The notes: generated from the sequence alone by a model not told the origin. A stretch of 20,262 nucleotides of DNA from an uncultured Rhodocyclaceae bacterium (GCA_903950295.1 CAJBAP010000078.1:1-20262); one strand, 5' to 3'. Counted from the first letter of the stretch, positions 1 through 8,096 are shown. Numbers and translations: made by a program.

Positions 1-66
1 AAGCTGAAAGACGAGATCTATCAACTGTTGCTGGCTTTCCGTATCGGCCAGAAGCGTTCTACCTGA
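1..66 (+). CDS. 3' end of an unidentified gene (partial)
   Basis: Frame 1 is open from the first base to a TGA at 64-66 and gives a 21-residue tail ending LLLAFRIGQKRST. The tail is helical-looking with a basic end. It is too short to assign to a family. It lies 61 bases before the MFS start and on the same strand, so it probably belongs to the preceding gene of the same direction. The coding status rests only on the open frame, codon texture like the neighbours and sensible spacing to the next start. Confidence 0.45.
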   Translation, partial: KLKDEIYQLLLAFRIGQKRST

Positions 67-127
67 CCTCGTTCCCTGTTTGCAGCGCAGCCGCGCCTGC
101 CTGATTTAAATTTACGTCGGGCGCCGC

Positions 128-1288
128 ATGCGAGTTTCTCCCCTCGGGTGGCTCGCCACTTGGTACTTCTTCTACTTCGCCTTCGTTGGCGCTTTTGCGC
201 CATATTTCACGCTTTACCTGCAAGACATCGGCTTCTCTGCCTGGGAGATTGGTGTGCTGATGTCGGTGCCGCAGGTCATGCGGCTGCTGGCACCCAATCT
301 CTGGGGCTGGCTGGCTGACCACCTTGGTCGTCGCGTTGCCGTCGTGCGCCTGGCAGCTTTTTTTTCCTTCATCGGTTTTGCCGGATTTTTCTTCACGCGC
401 GAATACACCGCCATGCTCGCCGCGATGGCGCTCGTCTGGTTTTTCTGGAGTGCAGCGCTACCGCTGGTCGAGGCGATGACGCTCGACCAACTGGCGGGGC
501 AAACCGAACGCTACGGCAGCATCCGTCTGTGGGGATCGATCGGTTTCATCGTCAGCGTGATGGTGATCGGTGCCATGCTCGATCATGTGCCGATCAGCGC
601 GCTGCTCTGGGCCTGCATCGCCATCCTCGCCAGCGTGCTGGCCAGCGCGCTCACCTTGCCCGAAACAAAAGTCGGCGCTGGCGGGACGGTACCCCCACTG
701 GGTGATCTCCTGAAACGCCCCGAGGTGCTGGCCTTGCTGGCCGCCTGCTTCTTCATGTCGATCGCACACGGGCCGCTCTACGTGTTCTATTCGATCCATT
801 TGGTCAACCACGGCTATGACAAACTGGCAGTCGGCCTGTTCTGGTCGCTCGGCGTGCTGGCGGAGATCGCTGTTTTCATGACCATGCCGCGCCTGATGCG
901 CTGGACATCTCTGCGCGGCATCTTGTTGGCAAGTTTTGCCCTGGCCGTGCTGCGCTTCCTGCTGATCGGCTGGGCGGCGGATTCACCTGTCATACTGCTC
1001 TTTGCGCAACTGCTGCATGGAGCCACCTTCGGTGCTTTCCATGCAGGGACAGTGGCGGTACTGACGCACTGGTTCGCCCCGCAGCAGCAGGCGCGCATGC
1101 AGGGGCTGTATGGCAGTCTTTCATTTGGTGCGGGCGGCATGATCGGCGGCTTGCTCAGTGGTGAAGCCTGGGGCAGTCTCGGCGCGGGCATGACCTACAC
1201 GCTCGCTGCGCTGTTTGCTGCCTGTGGCTGGGTGCTGATTTGGCGCTGGCTGCCAGTGACACTGAGTCACTACCGCCCTGTGCGATAA
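128..1288 (+). CDS. MFS transporter, phenylpropionate permease (HcaT-like) type
   Basis: A 386-residue, very hydrophobic protein with about 12 membrane segments, the usual size and layout of a major facilitator permease in the inner membrane. Between segments 2 and 3 it has GWLADHLGRR (about residues 59-68), the family's motif A. The overall look, including the short N-terminus running straight into the first helix and an R-x-W-G-S-I-G-F stretch near residue 132, resembles the 'PPP family 3-phenylpropionate transporter' and nucleoside/sugar:H+ symporter group (MFS_1_like). The substrate cannot be told from sequence. The central cytoplasmic loop (residues about 181-187, KVGAGGT) is encoded by one copy of a dispersed 23-bp repeat. 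The ATG start has no clear Shine-Dalgarno sequence. It ends 44 bases before the preferred leuB start, and a permease here is not part of the widely conserved leuB-asd string. Confidence 0.85.
   Translation: MRVSPLGWLATWYFFYFAFVGAFAPYFTLYLQDIGFSAWEIGVLMSVPQVMRLLAPNLWGWLADHLGRRVAVVRLAAFFSFIGFAGFFFTREYTAMLAAMALVWFFWSAALPLVEAMTLDQLAGQTERYGSIRLWGSIGFIVSVMVIGAMLDHVPISALLWACIAILASVLASALTLPETKVGAGGTVPPLGDLLKRPEVLALLAACFFMSIAHGPLYVFYSIHLVNHGYDKLAVGLFWSLGVLAEIAVFMTMPRLMRWTSLRGILLASFALAVLRFLLIGWAADSPVILLFAQLLHGATFGAFHAGTVAVLTHWFAPQQQARMQGLYGSLSFGAGGMIGGLLSGEAWGSLGAGMTYTLAALFAACGWVLIWRWLPVTLSHYRPVR
667..689 (+). repeat. Dispersed 23-bp repeat, copy 1 (inside MFS gene)
   Basis: Four A's followed by the 19-base core GTCGGCGCTGGCGGGACGG. 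The identical 23 bases recur at 12755-12777 in folC. One-mismatch versions lie at 9394-9416 (trpB, + strand) and 12254-12276 (folC, - strand). Here it is read as K-V-G-A-G-G-T in the loop between membrane segments 6 and 7. Confidence 0.85.
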
Positions 1289-1332
1289 TTTCCACCTGTT
1301 GTTCCTTTTAAATTTCCATGATGGGATTACCC

Positions 1333-2385
1333 ATGAAGATTTGCGTTCTGCCTGGCGATGGTATCGGCCCGGAAATTACCGCCGAAGCAGTGCGGGTGCT
1401 CAAGGCGCTCGATTTGAAATTCGAGATGGAAGAGGCACTGCTTGGTGGTTGCGCCATTGACGCGGCGAATGATCCATTCCCCCCGGCGACGCAGAAACTC
1501 GCCAAGGAGGCGGATGCCGTGTTGCTTGGCGCGGTCGGCGGACCTCAGTGGGACAACAACCCTCGCGAATTGCGCCCCGAAAGCGGCCTGTTGCGCATTC
1601 GCAAAGATCTCGGCTTGTTCGCCAACTTGCGTCCGGCAATCCTTTATCCGGAACTCGCCAACGCTTCGACGCTCAAGCCGGAAGTGGTAGCTGGTCTGGA
1701 TATCCTCATCGTGCGCGAGTTGACGGGTGACATCTATTTTGGCCAGCCACGCGGTATCGAGTTCAAGAATGGCGAACGTTTTGGTTTCAATACCATGCAC
1801 TACACAGAAAGCGAGATTCGCCGCATCCTGCGCGTTGCCTTCGCTGCTGCGCGGAAACGTAACAAGAGGGTCTGTTCGGTCGACAAAATGAACGTGCTCG
1901 AATGCACCCAGTTGTGGCGCGATGTCGCCAAAGAAGTGGGCAAGGAGTATCCGGATGTCGAGCTATCGCACATGCTGGTCGATAATGCAGCCATGCAATT
2001 GGTGAAGAACCCGAAGCAGTTTGACGTGATGGTGACCGGCAACATGTTCGGCGACATTCTTTCAGACGAAGCGTCGATGCTTACCGGTTCGATCGGCATG
2101 CTGCCTTCGGCATCGCTCGACGCCAACAACAAGGGACTGTATGAGCCCTCGCATGGTTCGGCACCCGATATCGCCGGCAAGGGCGTGGCCAACCCGCTGG
2201 CAACGATTCTGTCGGTGGCGATGATGTTGCGTTATACCTTTGCCAACGAAGCTGCCGCGCTGCGCGTCGAGGCTGCGGTAAAGAAAGTTTTGGCGCAGGG
2301 TTTCCGTACCGGAGATATTTACGAAGCGGGTACCCGGCGTGTTGGCACGCAGGAAATGGGCGACGCCGTGCTGGCGGCGCTGTAA
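1333..2385 (+). CDS. leuB: 3-isopropylmalate dehydrogenase
   Basis: Oxidatively decarboxylates (2R,3S)-3-isopropylmalate to 2-oxoisocaproate with NAD+, the third step of leucine synthesis, in the cytoplasm. The protein starts [15 protein letters not shown], the classical IPMDH N-terminus. [14 protein letters not shown] carries the catalytic Tyr (about residue 135) and SVDKMNVLE the catalytic Lys (about 185). The dehydrogenase signature [20 protein letters not shown] lies near residues 237-256. At 350 residues it is full family length. In-frame ATGs at 1318 and 1321 would add five or four residues, but the family start fits 1333, with a weak GGGA upstream. The -10-like GATAAT at 1284-1289 overlaps the MFS stop, but no good -35 goes with it. 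asd follows after 22 bases, so the two are probably co-transcribed. Confidence 0.96.
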   Translation: MKICVLPGDGIGPEITAEAVRVLKALDLKFEMEEALLGGCAIDAANDPFPPATQKLAKEADAVLLGAVGGPQWDNNPRELRPESGLLRIRKDLGLFANLRPAILYPELANASTLKPEVVAGLDILIVRELTGDIYFGQPRGIEFKNGERFGFNTMHYTESEIRRILRVAFAAARKRNKRVCSVDKMNVLECTQLWRDVAKEVGKEYPDVELSHMLVDNAAMQLVKNPKQFDVMVTGNMFGDILSDEASMLTGSIGMLPSASLDANNKGLYEPSHGSAPDIAGKGVANPLATILSVAMMLRYTFANEAAALRVEAAVKKVLAQGFRTGDIYEAGTRRVGTQEMGDAVLAAL

Positions 2386-2393
2386 TTGATTTG

Positions 2394-2403
2394 AAGAGGT
2401 GAG
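2394..2403 (+). promoter_or_regulatory. Ribosome binding site deciding the asd start
   Basis: AAGAGGTGAG contains AAGAGG eight bases before the ATG at 2408. An in-frame GTG at 2399 lies inside this purine tract and so would have no binding site of its own, which favours 2408. Confidence 0.6.
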
Positions 2404-2407
2404 TGTC

Positions 2408-3529
2408 ATGAAAAAAGTAGGCCTAGTGGGCTGGCGTGGCATGGTGGGCTCTGTGCTCATGCAGCGCATGCGTGAAGAAGGCGATTTCGCCCTGATCGAA
2501 CCGGTGTTCTTCACCACGTCGAATGTCGGCGGGCAGGGTCCTGTCGAGTCGGGGGGCGCGCCGCTCAAGGACGCCGGGGATCTTGTAGCACTGAAGCAGA
2601 TGGACATCATCATCACCTGCCAGGGCGGCGACTACACCACGGAAGTCTTTGGTCCGCTGCGTGCCTCCGGATGGGATGGCATGTGGGTCGATGCGGCCTC
2701 CAGCCTGCGCATGACCGATGATGCGATCATCATTCTCGACCCGGTGAACCTCGATGTCATTAAAGCCGCCTTGGCGAATGGCATCAAGAACTACATCGGC
2801 GGCAACTGCACGGTATCTTTGATGCTGATGGGGCTTGGCGGGTTGTTCCGTCATGATCTGGTCGAGTGGGTTTCGGCCATGACTTACCAGGCTGCCTCGG
2901 GTGCCGGCGCACAGAACATGCGTGAGCTGATCTCCCAGATGGGCGTGCTGCACGATGCTGTCAAGGCCGAGTTGGCCGATCCGGCCTCGGCCATTCTCGA
3001 CATCGACCGCAAGGTGGCCGAGACCATGCGTGCGGCTTCGTTCCCGGCCAAGAACTTCCGCGGTGTGCCGCTCGCCGGCAGCCTGATTCCGTGGATCGAC
3101 GTGCCGGTCGACGGTGGCCAGTCGAAGGAGGAGTGGAAGGGGGGGGCGGAATGCAACAAGATTCTCGGCAAGCCGGCATTCCGCTCGCCGGGCAGCATTC
3201 CTATCGACGGCCTGTGCGTGCGCGTGGGTGCCATGCGCTGCCATTCGCAGGGTTTGACAATCAAGCTGAAAAAGAATGTGCCGCTGGACGAGGTCAGCGA
3301 CATCATCGCCAAGGCCAACGACTGGGTGAAGGTGGTGCCGAACGAGCGCGAGATATCCGAGCGTGACCTGACGCCGGCGGCGGTGACTGGCACGCTGACA
3401 GTGCCGGTCGGACGTTTGCACAAACTGGCCATGGGCCCGGAATATCTGGGTGCCTTTACCTGCGGCGATCAGCTTTTGTGGGGGGCGGCGGAGCCACTGC
3501 GCCGCATGTTGCGTATTTTGCTCGGTTAA
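2408..3529 (+). CDS. asd: Aspartate-semialdehyde dehydrogenase
   Basis: Reduces L-aspartyl-4-phosphate to L-aspartate-semialdehyde with NADPH. This is the branch point to lysine/diaminopimelate (and so peptidoglycan), methionine and threonine. The N-terminus [21 protein letters not shown] is the nucleotide-binding turn of the gamma/beta-proteobacterial Asd type. [16 protein letters not shown] carries the active-site Cys (residue 134; Cys135 in E. coli). [10 protein letters not shown] carries the acid/base His (about residue 279). At 373 residues it matches the E. coli-type enzyme (367). The ATG at 2408 is chosen over the GTG at 2399 because of the purine-rich site just upstream. An eight-G run at 3139-3146 lies inside the gene, which reads through intact. 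The gene follows leuB closely, as in Pseudomonas; about 100 non-coding bases then separate it from fimV. Confidence 0.96.
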   Translation: MKKVGLVGWRGMVGSVLMQRMREEGDFALIEPVFFTTSNVGGQGPVESGGAPLKDAGDLVALKQMDIIITCQGGDYTTEVFGPLRASGWDGMWVDAASSLRMTDDAIIILDPVNLDVIKAALANGIKNYIGGNCTVSLMLMGLGGLFRHDLVEWVSAMTYQAASGAGAQNMRELISQMGVLHDAVKAELADPASAILDIDRKVAETMRAASFPAKNFRGVPLAGSLIPWIDVPVDGGQSKEEWKGGAECNKILGKPAFRSPGSIPIDGLCVRVGAMRCHSQGLTIKLKKNVPLDEVSDIIAKANDWVKVVPNEREISERDLTPAAVTGTLTVPVGRLHKLAMGPEYLGAFTCGDQLLWGAAEPLRRMLRILLG

Positions 3530-3560
3530 ACCGATCCGGCACATAATGCAAAGGTTGAGC

Positions 3561-3613
3561 TTGCGCCATTAAGCCCATGATGTTATTTTAATTACCGTAT
3601 AACTCCGTATAAC
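3561..3613 (+). promoter_or_regulatory. Probable fimV promoter region with a 10-bp tandem repeat
   Basis: The 106-base gap between asd and fimV is AT-rich. TTGCGC (3561-3566) and TATTTT (3584-3589) are 17 bases apart, an acceptable but weak sigma-70 pair. Directly after them, CCGTATAACT is repeated in tandem (3595-3604, then 3605-3613 without the last base), giving two TATAAC boxes exactly one helical turn apart. Either TATAAC could serve as a -10, though neither has a good -35. The repeat could instead be a regulator site. Confidence 0.4.
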
Positions 3614-3624
3614 AAATCCCCGGC

Positions 3625-3631
3625 GGGGAGG
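3625..3631 (+). promoter_or_regulatory. Strong ribosome binding site for the GTG start of fimV
   Basis: GGGGAGG sits four bases before GTG at 3636. It supports the non-ATG start, since the next in-frame residues form a good signal peptide. Confidence 0.65.
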
Positions 3632-3635
3632 CACT

Positions 3636-6600
3636 GTGAATAAACCGGAAAAATCATCGATATTCAAGGCGACCTTGTTGGTGGCGCTTTTTGGGGCTGC
3701 GTTTGGTTCGCAGGCGGCTGGCTTGGGCAAACTCACGGTGTATTCGGCCATTGGTCAGCCGTTGAATGCCGAGGTCGCTCTCACGGCAACGCCCGAAGAG
3801 ATCAGCGCGCTGTCGGCCAAGCTGGCTTCGCACACTGCCTTCAGCGACGCAGGTATTGATTTCATGCCGGCACTGACCGGCCTGCGCTTCAGTGTCGCCA
3901 AGTCGCCCGGTGGTCAGCCGATCTTGCGGTTGTCAACCGATAGCCCTCTTAACGAGCCTTTCCTGCATTTCCTGGTCGAACTCAACTGGACTTCCGGCCG
4001 CATGGTACGGGAATACACGTTCCTGCTCGATCCACCGGAAATGCTGCAAATGGGCAAGCCGGCGCGAGTTGTGCCGGTTGTGCCCCCTGCACAAGCTACC
4101 TCTTTGACGCCTGTACCATCCAAGGTTGACGGCAAGACTACTTCACGCTCTGCCGCTCCCTCATCAGGCCAGTCTGTTGGCGAGTACCAAGTGAAGGCTG
4201 GTGACACGCTAAGCAAGATCGCCCGCGAGAACAAGGCTGAATCAGTCAGCCTCGATCAGATGTTGGTCGCGTTGTTCAACAACAACCGTGAGATTTTCGA
4301 CGGCAGCAACATGAATCGGCTGCGTGCCGGCAAGATATTGCGCCTACCCGATCCGACCGACGCTGCCAAGGTTAATGGAGGCGAGGCGCGCAAGCTGATT
4401 GTCAGTCAGGCGGCAGATTTCAATGCCTATCGACGTCGTTTGGCTGATGCTGCGGGTACTGCTCCTGCGGTCGAGGTTGCGCCGCAGCAGCAGACCGCCG
4501 GCAAGATCAAGCCGCAGGTTGAGGCAAAGGCGGCACCGGCACCCACCGCTGACAAGCTTGAGGTTTCACGCACAGAGGTCGCCAAGACAGCTAAGGCGGG
4601 TGGTGGTGGCAAGGGCCTCGAGGAGGATTTGATCGCCCGCGACAAGTCTTTGCGCGAAGCAGCCGAACGCATTGCACAGCTGGAAAAAAATCTTGAGAAT
4701 CTGAAGCATCTGGTTGAGTTGAAGAGCCAGCCAGGGGCTCAGGTACAACAGCAGGCGCAGGCAGCTGCAGCATCCAAGCCGGTGGAGGAAAAGAAGCCTG
4801 AACCTTCTGCCCCCAAGACTGTTGCCGCACCGGTGGCAAGTGCGCCAGTAACGACGGTGCCCGCCGCCGAAAAGCCTGCTGAGCCGGTTAGTCCGGTTGT
4901 CGCACCCAAGCCGGCCGAAGCGGAGGCTGGCGCGGCGAAATCTCCGGATGCCGTGTCCGCGCCGGTCAAGGCGCCGGAACCGCCGAAGTCGCCCGAACCT
5001 TCCGTTCCGTCTGTGAAGAAGCCCGCCCCGCCGCCGCCCCCGCCCCCGCCGCCCGAAGCGAGTTTCGTCGATGATAATCCGGAGCTTGTTTTTGGTGGTG
5101 GTGGTCTGCTTGCCTTGCTGTTGGGTTATTTTGGTTTTACGGCGTGGCGCAAAAAAAAGCAGGCGAGTGATTCGGCTGAGTTTGGAGATAAGCCCGGTGT
5201 TTCTGAAAGCGGTTTAGCGGCAAAGTCCGGCGCAGTTTTTGGCGCAGCCAGCGAAAGCGTCGATAACGGTGAGGTTTCTATTCAGGGTGATTTCAGCGAA
5301 GGCGGCGTGCTGACCACCGAAGAAAATGTTGATCCGGTTGCCGAGGCCGATGTCCTGATGGCTTATGGCCGCGATAGCCAGGCTGAAGAAATACTGAAAG
5401 AGGGACTGAAGTCCGATCCGACGCGCGGCGCGATTCATCTCAAGCTCCTTGAGTTGTACGCCAACCGTAAGAGTGTTCAGCAGTTCGAAGTGGCTGCAAA
5501 AAATCTGCATGACCTGAACAACGGTCGAGGTCCGGAATGGGACAAGGCGGTAGATTTGGCGCGTACGCTCGGTGTTACCGGTGGCCTGTTTGCGGGTACC
5601 GAGACCGAAAGCACAGCCGTAGCAGCGCCAGAATCTGTTGAGCCCGAGAAAGTTTCTGAGCCAGCAGCAAGCCCGGCAGCAAGCCAAGCTGTCGTCTCAG
5701 ATGTTGCACCGCTTGTGCAAGAAATGTCGCCGGCTGCAGAGGTTAATGCCGGTTCGCTTGATTTCGATCTGGATTTGGGTACGACCAGTGGGCCGGCGGT
5801 TGCCGCTGCCGCCGAGCAGGCTGCAGCAAAACCGGCAGCCGATGAGGTCATGAGTCTTGACTTCGATTTCGATCTGGGAACTGCCGAGCCAGCTGTGGCA
5901 GGTGCGACAGTCACCACTGAGGCTGCTGTGGCAGAACCCGTAGCAGACGTGGCGGCAGCAGACGACGGTAGTGGCGTCGATTTCTCTCTCGATTTGGGCG
6001 GGGAGACCGAGTTACCGGCAGCCGAACCTGAGCAAGTCGCCCCAGAGGTTCGTGATGCAGTGGTTGCCAGCGACATCGACTTCGACCTTGGCCTTGATTC
6101 TGATATGCCGGCTGCCGAAGAAATTCCGGCGCAGGGTCGCAGCAATACCGATACGCTTGGCCTTGCTGACATAAGCCTTGATCTGGGTGAACCCGAAGAA
6201 GCGGCTGTACCTCCGGTCGCGATGACGTCCGATGCCGGAATGGACCTCGATCTTGCCATGGATGTCGGCGGAACTGCCGATGCTGCCGCTCATGCGGAAC
6301 CTGAAGTGAAGGTATCTGCAGTCGAACAGCCTGCAGCGCCAGTTGATCTCTCGGTCGAACTACCCGAAATCAACCTTCCAGCCAATTTTTCTGCGCCTGT
6401 TGCAGCGCCGTTTGCCTCACCTGTGGCGCTGCCGGAACTTGATCTGGATTCTACGGCTCGGGTGGCGGAGGTTACTCCTGCTATGGCCGGGAGCGATGCT
6501 GACGACCCCGAGGTCTCAACGAAACTCGAACTTGCGCAGGCCTACGAGGAAATGGGCGATCGTGACGGCGCGCGTGAATTGCTGAACGAGGTTCTCAGTG

Positions 6601-6659
6601 AGGGGAGTGTGGCTCAGCAGGCAACGGCCCGCGCCCGCCTCGATCAGTTGGACGCCTGA
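3636..6659 (+). CDS. fimV: FimV-like polar hub / peptidoglycan-binding membrane protein
   Basis: A 1007-residue protein with the full FimV plan. There is an N-terminal signal peptide (about residues 1-27, ending SQA). It is followed by the FimV N-terminal motif GLGKLTVYSAIGQPLNAEV, and a LysM domain at about 182-238 (YQVKAGDTLSKIA...LRAGKILRLPD) that should bind peptidoglycan. Next come a charged predicted coiled coil (about 328-365), a Pro/Ala/Lys-rich linker with a run of ten prolines near 465, and one membrane segment at about 485-503 followed by WRKKK. The long acidic cytoplasmic part has degenerate DFDLDLG repeats and ends in a TPR-like FimV C-terminal domain (about 960-1007, KLELAQAYEEMGDRDGAREL). 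In Pseudomonas and relatives FimV organises type IV pili, type II secretion and polar markers. Its place between asd and truA is the conserved one, and it has its own probable promoter. Confidence 0.93.
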   Translation: MNKPEKSSIFKATLLVALFGAAFGSQAAGLGKLTVYSAIGQPLNAEVALTATPEEISALSAKLASHTAFSDAGIDFMPALTGLRFSVAKSPGGQPILRLSTDSPLNEPFLHFLVELNWTSGRMVREYTFLLDPPEMLQMGKPARVVPVVPPAQATSLTPVPSKVDGKTTSRSAAPSSGQSVGEYQVKAGDTLSKIARENKAESVSLDQMLVALFNNNREIFDGSNMNRLRAGKILRLPDPTDAAKVNGGEARKLIVSQAADFNAYRRRLADAAGTAPAVEVAPQQQTAGKIKPQVEAKAAPAPTADKLEVSRTEVAKTAKAGGGGKGLEEDLIARDKSLREAAERIAQLEKNLENLKHLVELKSQPGAQVQQQAQAAAASKPVEEKKPEPSAPKTVAAPVASAPVTTVPAAEKPAEPVSPVVAPKPAEAEAGAAKSPDAVSAPVKAPEPPKSPEPSVPSVKKPAPPPPPPPPPEASFVDDNPELVFGGGGLLALLLGYFGFTAWRKKKQASDSAEFGDKPGVSESGLAAKSGAVFGAASESVDNGEVSIQGDFSEGGVLTTEENVDPVAEADVLMAYGRDSQAEEILKEGLKSDPTRGAIHLKLLELYANRKSVQQFEVAAKNLHDLNNGRGPEWDKAVDLARTLGVTGGLFAGTETESTAVAAPESVEPEKVSEPAASPAASQAVVSDVAPLVQEMSPAAEVNAGSLDFDLDLGTTSGPAVAAAAEQAAAKPAADEVMSLDFDFDLGTAEPAVAGATVTTEAAVAEPVADVAAADDGSGVDFSLDLGGETELPAAEPEQVAPEVRDAVVASDIDFDLGLDSDMPAAEEIPAQGRSNTDTLGLADISLDLGEPEEAAVPPVAMTSDAGMDLDLAMDVGGTADAAAHAEPEVKVSAVEQPAAPVDLSVELPEINLPANFSAPVAAPFASPVALPELDLDSTARVAEVTPAMAGSDADDPEVSTKLELAQAYEEMGDRDGARELLNEVLSEGSVAQQATARARLDQLDA

Positions 6660-6664
6660 TCCGG

Positions 6665-6693
6665 ACGCCACGGCGTTTCCTTTGCCGTGGCGT
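6665..6693 (+). terminator. Perfect 10-bp hairpin after fimV
   Basis: ACGCCACGGC (6665-6674) pairs exactly with GCCGTGGCGT (6684-6693) across a 9-base loop, five bases after the fimV stop. No T-run follows, so it is not a classical intrinsic terminator. It may act as a partial terminator, a Rho-assisted site or a 3'-end stabiliser that separates fimV expression from the genes behind it. Confidence 0.5.
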
Positions 6694-6711
6694 AGCTGCC
6701 CTCTCCACCCG

Positions 6712-7305
6712 ATGTGGCATCCTGCATCGCTCATCCTTTCCTGGGCTGGATTTGCTTTCTTTGTTCAGTGGGCTTCTTCAGGCCTGCTGGTGGGCGTGGC
6801 GTTGCTTTGCCTGTTGCTGGGAGCACTGTTCGCTCCCAAACGTAGTCGCCGCCTGCTAAGGGGTTCTCGCTGGCTACTTTTGTCGCTTGCCATCCTCTTT
6901 TTTATATTCACGCCGGGCGAGTACCTGCCGGGGTTTGCTGGTTCGCTGGGATTGACCTTCGAGGGTCTGGAGCGTGCGGGGGAACAAATAAGCCGCTTGC
7001 TCGCGATGCTTGTCAGCCTGGCCTTGCTGCATGAATCGGTTGGTACGAACGGATTGGTAGTCGGAATATACTGGTTGAGTGGCCCATTTCTCTGGCGCAA
7101 GACAACGGCAGTCCGGCTGATGCTGGTGCTCGAACTGGTTGAAGATAAGTCTCAGCTGCGCTGGCGTGAGTGGTTGATTCCGGATGAGAAGCAAGCCGGC
7201 GCATCTGGAAATCTTAGTCTTGCCATGCCGAATTTACGCCTGAGAGATGTCCTTTTGATGGGCAGTCTGCTGGTGTCGGGCATGGCTTTTACAGTCTGGT
7301 TATGA
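6712..7305 (+). CDS. Small polytopic membrane protein, CbiQ/EcfT-like
   Basis: A 197-residue protein with two or three hydrophobic helices in the first 70 residues (segment 48-66 is LLRGSRWLLLSLAILFFIF), another near 95-125, and a final helix at the C-terminus. The layout, an early helix pair, a middle stretch GLTFEGLERAGEQISRLLAM and then a helix region, recalls CbiQ/EcfT transmembrane components of energy-coupling-factor transporters. The family's cytoplasmic Ala-Arg-Gly coupling motifs are not visible, and no ATPase or substrate-binding gene is near, so the transport role is inference. The frame is open back into fimV, but ATG 6712 gives a start directly before the first helix and avoids overlap. 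The stop overlaps the truA start by four bases (ATGA), so the two are translationally coupled. A function in vitamin or metal uptake is possible but unproven. Confidence 0.65.
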   Translation: MWHPASLILSWAGFAFFVQWASSGLLVGVALLCLLLGALFAPKRSRRLLRGSRWLLLSLAILFFIFTPGEYLPGFAGSLGLTFEGLERAGEQISRLLAMLVSLALLHESVGTNGLVVGIYWLSGPFLWRKTTAVRLMLVLELVEDKSQLRWREWLIPDEKQAGASGNLSLAMPNLRLRDVLLMGSLLVSGMAFTVWL

Positions 7306-8096
7306 GAATTGCACTTGGACTTGAATACGACGGGTCGGGGTTTTCTGGCTGGCAGTCGCAGCCGTCTGGCAACACGGCGCAGGATGAGCTGGAAGTAGCG
7401 CTGGCTGCTGTTGCCGGCGCACCCGTGCGGACTGTTTGTGCTGGGCGTACAGATGCTGGGGTTCATGCGCTGGATCAGGTAGTACATTTCGATGCCGAGA
7501 TGACGCGTCCGCTGAGCGCGTGGGTGCGGGGAACGAATGCCCACTTGCCGGACTCGATTGTCGTACGCTGGGCTGCTGGTGTCACCGAGGATTTTCATGC
7601 CCGCTTTGCCGCGCGCTCGCGCTCCTACCGCTACGTGTTGCTGAATCGTCCGGAACGCCCAGGGCTTTTTGCCGGCAAGGTCGGGTGGTGTCATCGATCA
7701 CTTGACTTGGCTTTGATGCAGGCTGCTGCTGCCTGCCTGGTGGGTGAGCATGACTTTTCCTCGTTTCGCGCCGCAGGGTGTCAAGCCAAATCACCCATCA
7801 AGACGTTGTCTCGCTGCGAGATCACCCGGCAGGGCGAGATGTTCATGTTTGATTTTCAGGCCAATGCCTTCTTGCATCACATGGTGAGAAATCTGGTGGG
7901 GTCCCTCGTCTATGTCGGGATGAGGCGTCAATCGACCACCTGGCTGGCCGAACTGCTGCGGGTGCGTGACCGTAGCATGGCCGCGCCTACTTTTGCGCCG
8001 GATGGACTGTACCTTACCAGGGTCGAATATGCGCCGGAGTGGGCATTGCCACAGCAGGGACGTATCATGGCCTGCCCGCAGTTTCCGATTTTGTAA
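7302..8096 (+). CDS. truA: tRNA pseudouridine(38-40) synthase
   Basis: Converts uridines 38-40 in the anticodon arm of tRNAs to pseudouridine, in the cytoplasm. The 264-residue protein has the TruA start MRIALGLEYDGSGFSGWQ, the catalytic Asp51 in AGRTDAGVHA, the RSYRYVLLNR strand near residues 107-116, HDFSSFRAAGCQAKSP, and the C-terminal NAFLHHMVRNLVGSLVYVG. This matches the E. coli enzyme (270 residues) over its whole length. Its ATG overlaps the stop of the membrane gene upstream, and trpF starts two bases after its stop, so it lies within one transcript. The truA-trpF neighbourhood is conserved in Pseudomonas and many beta-proteobacteria. Confidence 0.97.
   Translation: MRIALGLEYDGSGFSGWQSQPSGNTAQDELEVALAAVAGAPVRTVCAGRTDAGVHALDQVVHFDAEMTRPLSAWVRGTNAHLPDSIVVRWAAGVTEDFHARFAARSRSYRYVLLNRPERPGLFAGKVGWCHRSLDLALMQAAAACLVGEHDFSSFRAAGCQAKSPIKTLSRCEITRQGEMFMFDFQANAFLHHMVRNLVGSLVYVGMRRQSTTWLAELLRVRDRSMAAPTFAPDGLYLTRVEYAPEWALPQQGRIMACPQFPIL

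Noticed and set aside
845..877. Possible further copy of the 23-bp repeat (CTCGGCGTGCTGGCGGAGA)
   Set aside because: It needs an inserted base and several mismatches; similarity is at the level expected from Leu/Ala codons in a GC-rich membrane protein.
2423..3544. 373-codon open frame antisense to asd
   Set aside because: It mirrors the codon structure of asd, is rich in His/Arg/Gln, has no recognisable family motifs and no binding site. The sense gene is certain.
5477..6259. 260-codon antisense frame in fimV, rich in Ser/Ala/Thr
   Set aside because: Low-complexity product caused by the repetitive GC-rich fimV sequence; no family features.
6598..6711. Longer start for the CbiQ-like gene inside fimV
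   Set aside because: The extra 38 residues are out-of-frame fimV sequence and the hairpin region, Pro/Arg-rich, and would precede the first membrane helix without purpose.
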